A stretch of 64,000 nt of DNA from Pseudoalteromonas rubra (GTDB lineage Bacteria > Pseudomonadota > Gammaproteobacteria > Enterobacterales > Alteromonadaceae). The notes under the pieces are model-generated. The model did not search any database. It was not told the origin of the DNA and saw only the letters and a list, made by a program, of their open reading frames with translations. The DNA is taken from NCBI RefSeq assembly GCF_005886805.2, contig NZ_CP045429.1:1086501-1150500 (forward strand). Direction: 5' to 3'. Shown one piece after another: positions 17,501 to 25,302 of this stretch. Every line of letters begins with the position of its first letter. Within the stretch, counting starts at the first letter, position 1. The position numbers were made by a program, and so were the translations under genes.

Positions 17501-19033
17501 GTGCCCTTTGGCAGTGCCGGAGAGTTGTTTATCGGCGGAGATGGTCTGGCCTGGGGATACCATAACCAGCCAGAGCTGACTGCTGAGCGGTTCATTAACA
17601 ATCCATATCAGAGCGAAATGGGCGCGCGGGCCAGTACCCGACTGTACCGAACCGGTGATTTAGTGCGTTATCTGGATAACGGCGATATTGAGTATCTCGG
17701 ACGCAGCGATGATCAGATAAAAATCAATGGACTACGCATCGAGTTGGGAGAAATAGAAAGTGCGTTACTGGCGCAACCTGAAGTGGATTCCGCCCTGGTT
17801 ACCACCATTGAGCTGGATCAGGCAACCCCGACTCTGGTGGCCTATTTTAAAAGCACACTAAGTGCCACTGAGCTGGATGAAGCACAGCTGACAGAGCAGT
17901 TACAGGCGCGACTGAGTCAGAGTTTACCGGCCTATATGGTGCCAACTCTGTTGTGCCATGTTTCACCCTGGCCGGTGACTGCAAATGGCAAAGTCGACCG
18001 CCGCGCTCTGCCAACGCCAGCATGTAAAAATGTGGCGGCACACGCGCCACAAACGGATATGGAAAAGCAGCTGGCGACCTTGTGGCAGCAGGTTCTGCAG
18101 TGCCCGATCCAGACGATTTATAAAGAGAGTGACTTTTTTGCGCTCGGAGGCAGCTCACTGAAGCTGATCACGCTGGCGATGCTGATTGAAAAGTCTTTCG
18201 CCTGTGCAGTTTCACTGGAGCAGTTGTTTAAAACGACGCTGCTGGCAGCTCAGGCAGACTTGATTGCAGCGGGTGGCACCGAACAGGCGACGCCACAGCT
18301 GAAACCATTAAACAGCAGCACCGATGCGGCATTCACTGTGTTGTGTTTGCCGGGCGCAGCCGACCTGGCGCGCAGCTTTATGCCGCTAGCTCAAGCCCTG
18401 GAGGGAGAAATGACGGTTTATGGCTATGAACACTTGCCTGAACACGCAGCGGCCTCAAGCATTCAGGCCTATGCAAATGAATATTGCGCGCATATTCGTA
18501 GCCATTTTATGCAGCCACTTAAAGCGGGTCGCCTGGTGCTATTAGGCCACTCTATGGGCGGACTATTAGCGGCTGAGATCAGCAAGCAGCTGGCACCGAC
18601 CCCGCCTGCGCTGACCATTTTGCTGGACAGCTATATAGCCTGTTCGGATGTCAGCGAGACAAACACGGAGCAGGCTTTACAGGCATTGATTAAACAGCTG
18701 GCGATCCCTGCTGGTTTTGCCGAGCAGTTTGAGCGTCTGATGTTACGTCACACCAGTCTGGCCGAAGGCTATCAGCTGACGAGCGAAGTAGCACAACGCT
18801 GCTTCCTGATTGGTGCCCGGGCAAACCCCAGCTGGACCGAAGCTTATCAGATATTTTTGAGAGATAAATTACAGCTACCTCACAGCAGTGTGGCCGGCGA
18901 TCACTATTCAATATTGTGGCAGGAAAATATCAAAGAACTCACTGCCCAGATAAAACAGCATATTGATCAGCGTATTGGCAAACAACAGTTACAACAAGAG
19001 AGATTTGAAGATGACAGTGTTAGAGAAGTATAG
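11591..19033 (+). CDS. Two-module nonribosomal peptide synthetase with thioesterase
   Basis: Adds the last two residues and releases the product. Domain order in 2480 aa: TubC-type docking (about residues 1-55); C with an altered active-site motif HHIASDA (12227-12247); A4; T4 (GGHS, Ser codon 14876); C5 (HHIASDG at 15464-15484), closely similar to C1 of the first NRPS; A5; T5 (GGSS, Ser codon 18155); type I thioesterase with GHSMGG (Ser codon 18551), an Asp in LLDSY and His in GDHYS. Pocket read by eye: A5 DVWHFSLIDK, a Ser code; A4 roughly DIPMVGHVGK, whose GHVGK end resembles Asp/Asn-type domains but whose other positions fit no code I know. ATG chosen with AGGA 9 bases upstream. The docking domain implies pairing with the preceding NRPS. 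The thioesterase may hydrolyse or cyclise. Confidence 0.95.
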   Translation: MVEINKLLAELVAQGVAVYLDNGKLKAKAQKGALTAEHKALISANKHDIIATLSQSAPIEQVERIQPVAEQEKQHSLSFAQQRLWFVNQLQGGGSEYNMPMAYSVYQPFDVSRATRALRTIIARHEILRTGYEASDEGPRRLVREQVSNEVQFTDLSALAEPVQRDEVKALALAHAGREFDLQHDALLDIHYVKLTDTPCGTQPHGILLFNMHHIASDAWSMDILKNEFMTLYSSEQGLPPLSVQYSDFAYWQQNWAKSQDYQDQLAYWRSHLTGLPELHSLTPDHPRPAKKKFSGKKCNQTLSAELTEKLVTIARHYQLSPFMCLHSALVLLLHTFTASRDIVVGTTVANRAQAEVAQLIGCFLNRLVLRVELKAQSLDSYLQHIRQVHLSAQANQDVPFEHLVEQLDVTRSNSYTPLFQIQLTCNDSGLADSPQAPKSTPFRPYVPEDMTMTIRGDIDIHAELGQEGTVIGWSYDDALYSEQSITTMMAHLETILENYARCLDTEHGFTTSIDALTALSDTQFSQLQTQLPVTHSAYDARSLTERFEQLAVLTPDAIAVHSDTEQLSYAQLNAQAAKLADCLQEQGVEPGDLVGVCMPRSACLMVSLLGVLKAGAAYIPFEPSNTKARNQQIIADAALEWVIVSDALAARVPDAGVDLLLLEQDVTDANWLSGYDSDFGTETVAHDSPAYVIYTSGSTGTPKGVEISHRALMDYLNFALKGYYADHLNGSLLVTSHGFDIGVPSLYLPLLSGGSVQLLDNQELLPALSKALNKADEPRLVRMTPHHVEGVLALQEAPLAGVQHVFVIGGERFERDVALALQTQFPDSQVFNHYGPSEATVGCVMYDISANHADLPAELPIGRAMDNTYAYVLDAQLNALPQGARGELFVGGPCLATGYVNNPTLSAERFIENPFYDPSDATSPARLYRTGDQVRYQNSGELMFLGRIDEQVKIRGFRVELGDISSQLQQISGVESAEVLCKALATGPELVAYIKAENSAQLGALLSDCERLLGEQLPAYMVPAHFVGLQNWPLTANGKLDKKALPDPQEKAAAQHVAPRTATEQQLVELWSSLLKLTPEQISVDSSFFKLGGHSLLSVRLVAAIKQAFGVEFSISELFEHASIASQAQQVEHKQAQGGSTAQRIEVQARPQDGRMAASFAQQRLWFIDRLQGGSAQYNMPAAFEVSGELDLDAVEAALNTIVARHEVLRSVYRDGDSGTEQVIQTDVHFTLDYEDLRLLNPATQQQTIASLIPRLQSQPFDLSKDLMIRAAYIDTGADSEHASVLLFNIHHIASDGWSLQLLVKEFVQLYRAYTQNQDNPLTPLPIQYADYAHWQHSYLSGPVLERQLTYWSEQLSDLPPVHSLPLDHPRPQVKQHVGELVQGKLDSDVAAGLAELAQSQGLTSFMLLHSALSLLLSRHSNSKDVVIGTPVANRTQTELESLIGFFVNTLVLRVNTAQPDITRYLEHVKAVHLGAQSHQDVPFEQLVERLNVPRSTAHSPLFQIMLTTQTDYGLDEQATEQGELDLNGAALTMRGAAQTVAKFDIEVNISTSAQGVAINWVYDKALFTHAHISTLNRHLMQILTQLSQLQSTSVPLSSIALLSAQERTHLLETLNPAPVDYDTTLTMAQWIERQVAKTPTQTALCYEGQTLSYQSLNDKANQLARHLRAEHQVVPGTLVGVCMTRSLEMVIGILAILKAGGAYVPLDPTLPETRLDYMLAHAGITTILTQSDHQSKCQANNENTPALILMDGYAQDVTRFGDYATQDLSPQETGLSAQDMAYMIYTSGSTGKPKGVLVSHQALVNRVDWMDKQYGCDHHDVILQKTPFGFDVSVWEFMWPLCRGAQMVLARPEGHKDPQYLCQLIRQSGVTKLHFVPSMLGIMLDYGALAQCTSIRQVFCSGEALQVKQVQGFRASLPDAQLHNLYGPTEAAIDVSYWDCSQPISTTVPIGKPIQNIQLLILDDDLQLVPFGSAGELFIGGDGLAWGYHNQPELTAERFINNPYQSEMGARASTRLYRTGDLVRYLDNGDIEYLGRSDDQIKINGLRIELGEIESALLAQPEVDSALVTTIELDQATPTLVAYFKSTLSATELDEAQLTEQLQARLSQSLPAYMVPTLLCHVSPWPVTANGKVDRRALPTPACKNVAAHAPQTDMEKQLATLWQQVLQCPIQTIYKESDFFALGGSSLKLITLAMLIEKSFACAVSLEQLFKTTLLAAQADLIAAGGTEQATPQLKPLNSSTDAAFTVLCLPGAADLARSFMPLAQALEGEMTVYGYEHLPEHAAASSIQAYANEYCAHIRSHFMQPLKAGRLVLLGHSMGGLLAAEISKQLAPTPPALTILLDSYIACSDVSETNTEQALQALIKQLAIPAGFAEQFERLMLRHTSLAEGYQLTSEVAQRCFLIGARANPSWTEAYQIFLRDKLQLPHSSVAGDHYSILWQENIKELTAQIKQHIDQRIGKQQLQQERFEDDSVREV

Positions 19034-19982
19034 CGTGGAGGATTTACAGTCAGTTAAGGGCATGCCTCTGCTACTGGAAGTCGCCTTAGAAGGACAAAGA
19101 GCCACTCATTGGGCTGCTGAGCATGCCGGGCAAATAGATGCCCTGCTTGATGCCAATGGCGCAGTCATGTTACGTGGCCTCAATATTATGAGCAGTAAAC
19201 AGTTTGGTCAGGTGCTGAGCACGCTATTTGACGCTGAATTGTTGAATTACTCTTATCGCTCAACACCGCGCACTGAGCTGAAAGGCAATGTGTACACCGC
19301 GACGGAATATCACCCAGATGAAGTGATCCCGCAACATAATGAGCATGCTTATTCAAACAAGTGGGCGATGCGACTGGGGCTATGTTGTTTGCTTCCCCCA
19401 CAGGCCGGAGGTGAAACCCCAATCGCTGACAGCAGGGAGGTATTTAAACGTATTCCGCAGGAGATCCGTGAAAAGTTTGCTGCGAAAAAAGTGAAGTATG
19501 TACGTAACTACGGTGATATCGATTTGCCCTGGAGCGAGGTATTTCAGACTACGGACAAGCGTGAAGTTGAGCAGTATTGTTTCAACAATCAGCTCGATTT
19601 TGAGTGGATTGGCGAGCATCGTTTGCGTACCTCGCAGATTAACCCCGCCATTGCCAGACACCCTAAAACCGACGAACAAGTGTGGTTCAACCAGGCGCAT
19701 TTATTCCATGTGTCCTCGCTGGGTGAAGAAACCTGTGCCCAGTTGCTCAGTGCCTGTGGGGAAGACGGTTTGCCGCGTAACGCATTCTATGGTGACGGCG
19801 AGCCGCTGGAACCTGAAGTACTGGACATCATTCGTGCCGCATATGACGAAACAACGCTTTACACCCCCTGGCAAAAAGGCGATTTGATGCTGGTTGACAA
19901 TATGCTGTTTACCCACGGCCGAAGACCCTTTAGTGGCGACCGTAAGGTTCTGGTTGGCATGGCCAGAGAATATGGCTGGTAA
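19011..19982 (+). CDS. TauD/SyrP-like Fe(II)/2-oxoglutarate dioxygenase
   Basis: Probable amino-acid side-chain hydroxylase of the peptide pathway, 323 aa. The iron-binding triad is visible as H109-x-E111 (QHNEHAY) and distal H302 (FTHGRRPF), the latter followed by R304/R305 of the kind that binds 2-oxoglutarate. The HxE form and the GGETPIADSR block are typical of the clavaminate synthase/AsnO/SyrP group that acts on free or carrier-bound amino acids. I chose ATG 19011 (upstream AAGAGAG) over an in-frame TTG at 18963; it overlaps the end of the NRPS by 23 bases, so the two are probably translationally coupled. The substrate is not evident; the Asp/Asn-lineage A4 residue is one candidate, and Phe, Val and others remain possible. 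Confidence 0.85.
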   Translation: MTVLEKYSVEDLQSVKGMPLLLEVALEGQRATHWAAEHAGQIDALLDANGAVMLRGLNIMSSKQFGQVLSTLFDAELLNYSYRSTPRTELKGNVYTATEYHPDEVIPQHNEHAYSNKWAMRLGLCCLLPPQAGGETPIADSREVFKRIPQEIREKFAAKKVKYVRNYGDIDLPWSEVFQTTDKREVEQYCFNNQLDFEWIGEHRLRTSQINPAIARHPKTDEQVWFNQAHLFHVSSLGEETCAQLLSACGEDGLPRNAFYGDGEPLEPEVLDIIRAAYDETTLYTPWQKGDLMLVDNMLFTHGRRPFSGDRKVLVGMAREYGW

Positions 19983-19994
19983 GTACTCACTGTA

Positions 19995-20015
19995 TGCTTT
20001 TGTTACTCAAAAGCA
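19995..20015. repeat. Hairpin between dioxygenase and exporter genes
   Basis: Eight-base perfect stem TGCTTTTG / CAAAAGCA with a 5-base loop, 12 bases after the dioxygenase stop. No T-run follows, so transcription probably continues into the exporter genes; it may stabilise or attenuate the message. Confidence 0.5.
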
Positions 20016-20080
20016 GGCATTACTAAGAAAACACATAAATTGAATTGGACAGCGGGTCCAGTCCGCAGTGGAGAACATAG

Positions 20081-21340
20081 ATGGACATTACCATTGAAGA
20101 GCAAAAGAAGTTTAACTGGCGGTACGTCAAAATTGCGCTAGCCGCAGTGGTGATTATTTCCGGCGCCTGGTGGCTGAAGAGCTACTTTGGACAGGCAACC
20201 GCCCTGGTTGACAGCACGGATGTGCGTACTGCCAAAGTGCAAAACGGGCAGTTTCAGGTCAGCGTGAGAGGTATGGGCGTACTGAAACCCAAAGAAGTCA
20301 TCTGGGTGGCGTCTGAAGTGGCCGGGCGAGTAGAGAAGGTCTTTGTTAAGGCGGGGGCGGTAGTTGAAAAAGGGCAGCCCATTGTCAAACTCAACAACCC
20401 CAAACTGTCGTTGGTACTGGCCAATGCACAGGCCAAACTGGAAAAAACGATTGCTGAAAATACCGCACAGTATGCTCAGTTTGAGTCTGATTTGCTGGAT
20501 GCGGAAGCCGCGGTAAAGCGTGCAAAAATGACCCACCAGGGCAATGAGCTGGAACTTAACGCACAGCGCAAACTGCGCGAGATGGGCAACAGCAGCGTAT
20601 CGCAAATTAAGTTTAAGCGCACAGAGTTTACAGTGCAAAGCAGCAAGCTGGACCATGAGTTACAAAAGCAACGACTGGAAAAGCTGAAGCTCAATATTGA
20701 GGCACAAAAGCTGGCTCATAAAGCACAGCAGCAGACCCTGCAACAGGAGCTGGCCCGGGCACAAGAGCAACTCGACAACCTTTATGTCCGTGCGGCAATG
20801 GATGGGGTATTGCAAAGCATGGATCTGGAGTTAGGTCAGGATGTGGCAGAAGGTGGCAGTGTGGGCAAGATTGCCAATCCGCGTAGCCTGATCGCAGAAA
20901 TAGACGTACAGGAACTGCAAATTAAGGATGTGACACCGGGTTTAGGGGTCACTATAGATACCCGTAAATCACAGATCCAGGGCGTTGTGTCTCGGGTCAG
21001 TCCTCAGGTGGAAAAGGGCCTGGTTGCGGTAGAAGTAGATCTGATCGAGGCACTGCCCAGTGAAGCCCGTCCGGAACTGTCAATTGAAGGGGTGATCAAC
21101 ATCACCGACAAGCCCAACACTTTGTTCGTTGCGAAACCTGCGTTTGCTGAGGAGTACCAAAGTGCCAAGATTTTCAGAGTCGATAGCAAAGGCAATATTG
21201 CACAGGCCGTACAGGTCAGGTTTGGACAAAGTTCAGTGAATTTTATCGAGATTACAGAGGGGCTGAATAACGGCGATACCGTGATTATTTCCGCCACCGA
21301 CAATTTTGCTAATAACGAAAAAATATTTTTACATAATTAG
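20081..21340 (+). CDS. Periplasmic adaptor (HlyD/MacA-type membrane fusion protein)
   Basis: Links an inner-membrane ABC transporter to an outer-membrane channel. The 419-aa protein has one N-terminal membrane anchor (about residues 17-33), a biotinyl-lipoyl-like segment (VAGRVEKVFVKAGAVVEKGQPI), a long alpha-helical coiled-coil region rich in Glu, Gln and Lys (about 105-230), the second lipoyl half and a beta-barrel region. GGAGA lies before the ATG. It is followed after 9 bases by the ATPase and then the permease, the usual adaptor-ATPase-permease order. Placed directly behind the NRPS genes, it most likely serves export of, or self-protection from, the peptide. No TolC-like channel gene lies in the window. 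Confidence 0.9.
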   Translation: MDITIEEQKKFNWRYVKIALAAVVIISGAWWLKSYFGQATALVDSTDVRTAKVQNGQFQVSVRGMGVLKPKEVIWVASEVAGRVEKVFVKAGAVVEKGQPIVKLNNPKLSLVLANAQAKLEKTIAENTAQYAQFESDLLDAEAAVKRAKMTHQGNELELNAQRKLREMGNSSVSQIKFKRTEFTVQSSKLDHELQKQRLEKLKLNIEAQKLAHKAQQQTLQQELARAQEQLDNLYVRAAMDGVLQSMDLELGQDVAEGGSVGKIANPRSLIAEIDVQELQIKDVTPGLGVTIDTRKSQIQGVVSRVSPQVEKGLVAVEVDLIEALPSEARPELSIEGVINITDKPNTLFVAKPAFAEEYQSAKIFRVDSKGNIAQAVQVRFGQSSVNFIEITEGLNNGDTVIISATDNFANNEKIFLHN

Positions 21341-21349
21341 GACAGCACA

Positions 21350-22057
21350 ATGAGCAATATACTAGAACTTAAGAATATCAGTAAGTATTTTCAGTTCGAC
21401 GAGATGAAGACGATGGCCCTGTCAGACATCAGCTTTTCGGTGAAAGGGGGAGAATACGTTTCTATTAATGGGCCTTCGGGGTGCGGTAAGTCAACCCTGT
21501 TGTCCATTTTGGGCATGCTGGATACGCCTTCTGGTGGCCAGTACTTTTTGTCGGGCAATGATGTGTCAAATCTGAGCCGGGATCAGCGCGCCACGGTGCG
21601 CTGTAACCACATCGGTTTTGTATTTCAGTCCTTTAACCTGATCAGTGATCTGACAATAGAAGAAAACGTTATTTTACCGCTGACTTACCAGGATAAATAC
21701 AACGCCAAAGAGGCCAAAGAAAAAGCCTTGTCAGTGCTGGAGCAGGTTGACATGTTGCATCGGGTGAAACACTTTCCGTCGGCCCTGTCCGGCGGTCAGC
21801 AACAGCGTATTGCGATAGCCAGAGCACTGGTCAACGACCCCAAATTGATCCTGGCGGATGAACCAACCGGTAACCTGGATTCAAAAAATGCCGACATCGT
21901 ATTGCAGCTGTTTGATGATCTGCACCAGCAAGGGCGCACCATCTGTATGGTGACGCACGATCCTCGTTCATCAGCCTGCGCCAGTCGCAGAATTGATATT
22001 TTTGATGGCAAGCTGGTCAGTGATAAACCGCTGCCTGAGTTGGCAAAAAGCGCCTGA
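21350..22057 (+). CDS. ABC transporter ATPase (MacB/LolD-type)
   Basis: Nucleotide-binding subunit of the putative peptide exporter, 235 aa. Walker A is GPSGCGKST, the signature is LSGGQQQR, Walker B is LILADEPTGNLDS, and the switch His is in MVTHD. The sequence belongs to the MacB/LolD/FtsE class that works with FtsX-like permeases. In E. coli MacB the ATPase and permease are fused; here they are separate genes 11 bases apart. Confidence 0.92.
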   Translation: MSNILELKNISKYFQFDEMKTMALSDISFSVKGGEYVSINGPSGCGKSTLLSILGMLDTPSGGQYFLSGNDVSNLSRDQRATVRCNHIGFVFQSFNLISDLTIEENVILPLTYQDKYNAKEAKEKALSVLEQVDMLHRVKHFPSALSGGQQQRIAIARALVNDPKLILADEPTGNLDSKNADIVLQLFDDLHQQGRTICMVTHDPRSSACASRRIDIFDGKLVSDKPLPELAKSA

Positions 22058-22068
22058 GGTAATGAGTT

Positions 22069-24477
22069 ATGGGTTTCTTAATTGATATTCGCTACGCCCT
22101 CAGGCTGTTAGCGAAAGCGCCGAAGTTCACCATGCTGGTGACTTTCATACTGACCGCAGGTTTGACGATCAGTTTGCTGACTTTCAACATGGTTTACACC
22201 ATTTCATTTAAGCCGTTACAGGGTAAAGATGCCAGCAGCATTGTTACGCCGCACCTGACCGGCAGTACCCGGGTGCTGACGTTTGAAGATGTCACGCAAC
22301 TGGGTCAGTCGCAATTCAGCGCCGTGTATAATGAATATACCTTGCACTATCGTGAAGAAGTGCGCATGGAGAACCAGGGCCAGGGCGTGAGCCTGCTGGG
22401 TGAGAAGGTGATGCCAAACTTTTTCTCCTTCACCCGCACCGAACCGCTGCTGGGCAGAGCCTTTAATAATAACGATGGTGCGGCGGGGCAGGCACCGGTC
22501 GTTGCGCTGAGCTATCACGTGTGGCAAACCTTATTTGCAGGTCGCGAGTCTGTGTTGGGCGAGCATGTCCGACTTGGCGGCAAAAGCTACGAAGTGGTTG
22601 CGGTTATGCCTGAGGGTTACAAGTTCCCTGTGACTTCTGATCTATGGTTGCCGCTGGATACCAAGCAATTCGCTCAGTTTGACTTAAAAGACAAGCAGGT
22701 GAGTGTGCTGGGTCGATTGCATGCCAGTGTCTCTGAGGCGCAGGCCAACTCCGAGCTGGCCAGCGCTCTGACCGCCGTGCGCGAAAGACGTTTATCGCAA
22801 AGTGACAGAGTGCAGTTTATCGCACCGACTGTCACACACATGAGTCTGCAACAGCAAAACATTGAAGGCATGGGGGCATTTATTTTTGTCGGGCTGCAAA
22901 GTTTCGCGCTGGCGATCCTGTTTATGGCCTGTATCAACACAGGTAACCTGCTGTTTTCCCGTTCTATTGAACGTCAAAAAGAAACCGCCATCCGGGGTGC
23001 CCTGGGCGCTAAAACCAAGCGTCTGGTACGTCAGCTAGTGTGTGAAGGTGGACTGATCACTTTGCTGGGTGGGGCACTGGCCATTGTACTGACGGCTGTT
23101 CTCTTGTCTGTGATTAATGGCACGCTGCAGGCGAGTCTGGGCAGTGGCATGCCGTTTTGGTGGAACTGGCACCTTGACTGGCAGACCTTAACAATGGCGG
23201 TATTATTTATTCTGTTTACCTTTTTCTTTGCCAGTGTTTTACCGGCAGTAAAAGCCGCTAAGATGGACATTAATACGGTATTGCGTGACGGCACCCGTGG
23301 GTCGCTGGGCAGAGGCGCAGGTCGTTTATCCCGGATCATTGTGACCATTCAGGTTGCGATTATTGCGGTCTTAATGTTGTCAGGCAGCCTGGGCAGTTCG
23401 GTTATCTTCAATATCACTGATATGGTGACGGCAGAAAAAACCCAGGGGCGTTATTCTGCTTATTTCAATCTGGTGGGGGCTGAGTTTGAAAGCCCGGAAC
23501 AAAAGGTCAATTTTGTCGAAACTGCGGTACAGGACCTGTCGAAATTAAGCAGTGTCTCAGAGGCTGACATGATGCAAAACATGGGACTGAAAAATGTCCG
23601 TATGGATGCTGAATCGCGCGTGCGTGTCGATGTAATGGGCACACTTGGTAAGCTGGCGTTTTTTGATCAGACTCTGGTTGCCGGACGCGGCATCGATGCC
23701 CGTGATAACAGTGAAAACCTGCGTGTTGTGCTTGTCAGCGAATCATTTGCCAAGCGTCACTTTAATGGCCAGTCTGCACTGGGCAAGCAACTGGATATTG
23801 AGTTGTCCGATAAATATGTCACTCATACTGTGGTGGGCATAGTCAGTGATCGCAGTGGTAACACTCAGGGCATGTATGCGCCATTAGCTGAATATGATGA
23901 ACTCTATGTCTCTTATCTGCAATCGCCTTACGAGTGGGTACAGCTGATCTTTGAGCAGCAGGCCGGCATGCAGTCAGCACAACAAGACTTTTACACCTGG
24001 CTTGGACGCAGTGATTATCAGGCACACTTCTCGTTTATTGTTGACCTGGAGAAAAATGCCAACCTCTATGCAGATATGCTGGGGATTATGTCCAACGGGG
24101 TGATTTACTCCGGCGTGTTCTCTTTGTTCCTAGCATTGATGGGCGTGTATGGCGTGTCTGCGGCATCGGTGAGTATGCGTAGCCACGAGATAGGTATTCG
24201 CCGTGCATTGGGTGCCAAAGACACGGCAATCACCATTTTATTCCTGAAACGTAATATGGGTCCCTTGCTGATTGGCCTGGGCGTCGGTCTGGTCGTGTAT
24301 GTACTGAGCTGTATGGTATTTGCGTCTATGATAGGCTCTAAGATTGGTCTGAGCACCTATATCGCGATAGCCCTGATCACCAGCACTTTGCTGACCAGCA
24401 TGTTGTTGTTATCGGGTTATGTGCCAACGCGCCGTGCCGTTCAAGACGAGCCGGTTGCAGCACTCAGAGCTGAGTAA
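22069..24477 (+). CDS. ABC transporter permease (FtsX/MacB-like, duplicated form)
   Basis: Inner-membrane subunit of the exporter, 802 aa. It contains two FtsX-type units, each with an extracytoplasmic MacB periplasmic-core-like domain followed by hydrophobic segments: first helix about residues 20-45, then helices around 275-420, with a second periplasmic part and helices around 665-790. The motif ETAIRGALGAKTKRL and the later HEIGIRRALGAKD are the repeated FtsX cytoplasmic motifs, which shows the internal duplication. This architecture is common for stand-alone permeases near NRPS genes. The gene ends the rightward cluster and converges on sapF. Confidence 0.9.
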   Translation: MGFLIDIRYALRLLAKAPKFTMLVTFILTAGLTISLLTFNMVYTISFKPLQGKDASSIVTPHLTGSTRVLTFEDVTQLGQSQFSAVYNEYTLHYREEVRMENQGQGVSLLGEKVMPNFFSFTRTEPLLGRAFNNNDGAAGQAPVVALSYHVWQTLFAGRESVLGEHVRLGGKSYEVVAVMPEGYKFPVTSDLWLPLDTKQFAQFDLKDKQVSVLGRLHASVSEAQANSELASALTAVRERRLSQSDRVQFIAPTVTHMSLQQQNIEGMGAFIFVGLQSFALAILFMACINTGNLLFSRSIERQKETAIRGALGAKTKRLVRQLVCEGGLITLLGGALAIVLTAVLLSVINGTLQASLGSGMPFWWNWHLDWQTLTMAVLFILFTFFFASVLPAVKAAKMDINTVLRDGTRGSLGRGAGRLSRIIVTIQVAIIAVLMLSGSLGSSVIFNITDMVTAEKTQGRYSAYFNLVGAEFESPEQKVNFVETAVQDLSKLSSVSEADMMQNMGLKNVRMDAESRVRVDVMGTLGKLAFFDQTLVAGRGIDARDNSENLRVVLVSESFAKRHFNGQSALGKQLDIELSDKYVTHTVVGIVSDRSGNTQGMYAPLAEYDELYVSYLQSPYEWVQLIFEQQAGMQSAQQDFYTWLGRSDYQAHFSFIVDLEKNANLYADMLGIMSNGVIYSGVFSLFLALMGVYGVSAASVSMRSHEIGIRRALGAKDTAITILFLKRNMGPLLIGLGVGLVVYVLSCMVFASMIGSKIGLSTYIAIALITSTLLTSMLLLSGYVPTRRAVQDEPVAALRAE

Positions 24478-24487
24478 GTAACCGGGC

Positions 24488-24518
24488 GGGCCAGACAGAG
24501 GAATGAGGTGTCTGGCCC
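24488..24518. terminator. Likely bidirectional terminator between exporter and sap genes
   Basis: Ten-base perfect stem GGGCCAGACA / TGTCTGGCCC with an 11-base loop, located between two convergent genes. The T-run is weak and lies further on (TTTTTA near 24531), so termination efficiency is uncertain. Confidence 0.6.
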
Positions 24519-24540
24519 ACCTGCATAATGTTTTTATCAG

Positions 24541-25302
24541 TTAAACAGCCAGCAGTTTTTGCATTACTTTAGACTGCGGGGCACGAAAAATCGCTTCGCT
24601 TTGCCCGTATTCCACGCTTTTTCCCCGGCTTAACACCAGCAATTTATCACTCATGTGGCGCACCAGACTGAGATGATGGGTGATCAGAATATAACTCAAC
24701 CCGGAATCGCGTTGCAGTGCCAGAAGCAAGTTTACGGTTTGTGCCCGAACCGATGGATCGAGGGAGGACAGCGCTTCGTCCAGTACCACAACTTTGGGAT
24801 CGAGGATCAGCGCACGTGCCAGCGCAACCCGTTGTAACTGACCACCACTGAACATATGGGGGTAATAGTCATAATGTTCAGACAGCAAACCCACGCGAGA
24901 TAAAGTCGCATTGATTTTCTTGTCGCGCTGACGCTGGGTAAGCTGGGTATTTAAGCGCAGACAATCATCCAGCATATCACCTATGGTCAGGCCTGGATTG
25001 AGCGAGCGAGTGGGGTCCTGAAAGATAAGTCGGATATGACGACAGTCATGGTTTTGGTGGCCATTGTCTTCAATCATTTCACCATTAAGCAATATCTGTC
25101 CCGAATCAGCGTGCTCAGCCCCCGCCAGTACGCGGGCTAAGGTACTTTTCCCTGAGCCGGTTTCGCCAATCACAGCCAGCGTTTCGCCCGGTGCAACGGC
25201 AAAAGATACATCCTTCAGCACTTTAACACGCTTGCGTTTGAACAGGCCTGCCCGGGTATTAAAGGTTTTATTCAGTGATTGTACCTTCAGCACGGGTTGC
25301 AT
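24541..25302 (-). CDS. sapF: Peptide ABC transporter ATP-binding protein SapF
   Basis: Second ATPase of the Sap transporter, 253 aa. Walker A GETGSGKST, signature FSGGQLQRVALARAL, Walker B VVVLDEALSSLD. The frame is open further upstream, but the ATG at 25302 is preceded by GCAGGAGAAG and gives the family's normal N-terminus (MQPVLKVQSLNKTF). It overlaps the end of sapD by 16 bases, as expected in this operon. The Sap system is linked to antimicrobial-peptide resistance in several pathogens and to putrescine export and potassium uptake in E. coli. Confidence 0.92.
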   Translation of the reverse strand: MQPVLKVQSLNKTFNTRAGLFKRKRVKVLKDVSFAVAPGETLAVIGETGSGKSTLARVLAGAEHADSGQILLNGEMIEDNGHQNHDCRHIRLIFQDPTRSLNPGLTIGDMLDDCLRLNTQLTQRQRDKKINATLSRVGLLSEHYDYYPHMFSGGQLQRVALARALILDPKVVVLDEALSSLDPSVRAQTVNLLLALQRDSGLSYILITHHLSLVRHMSDKLLVLSRGKSVEYGQSEAIFRAPQSKVMQKLLAV

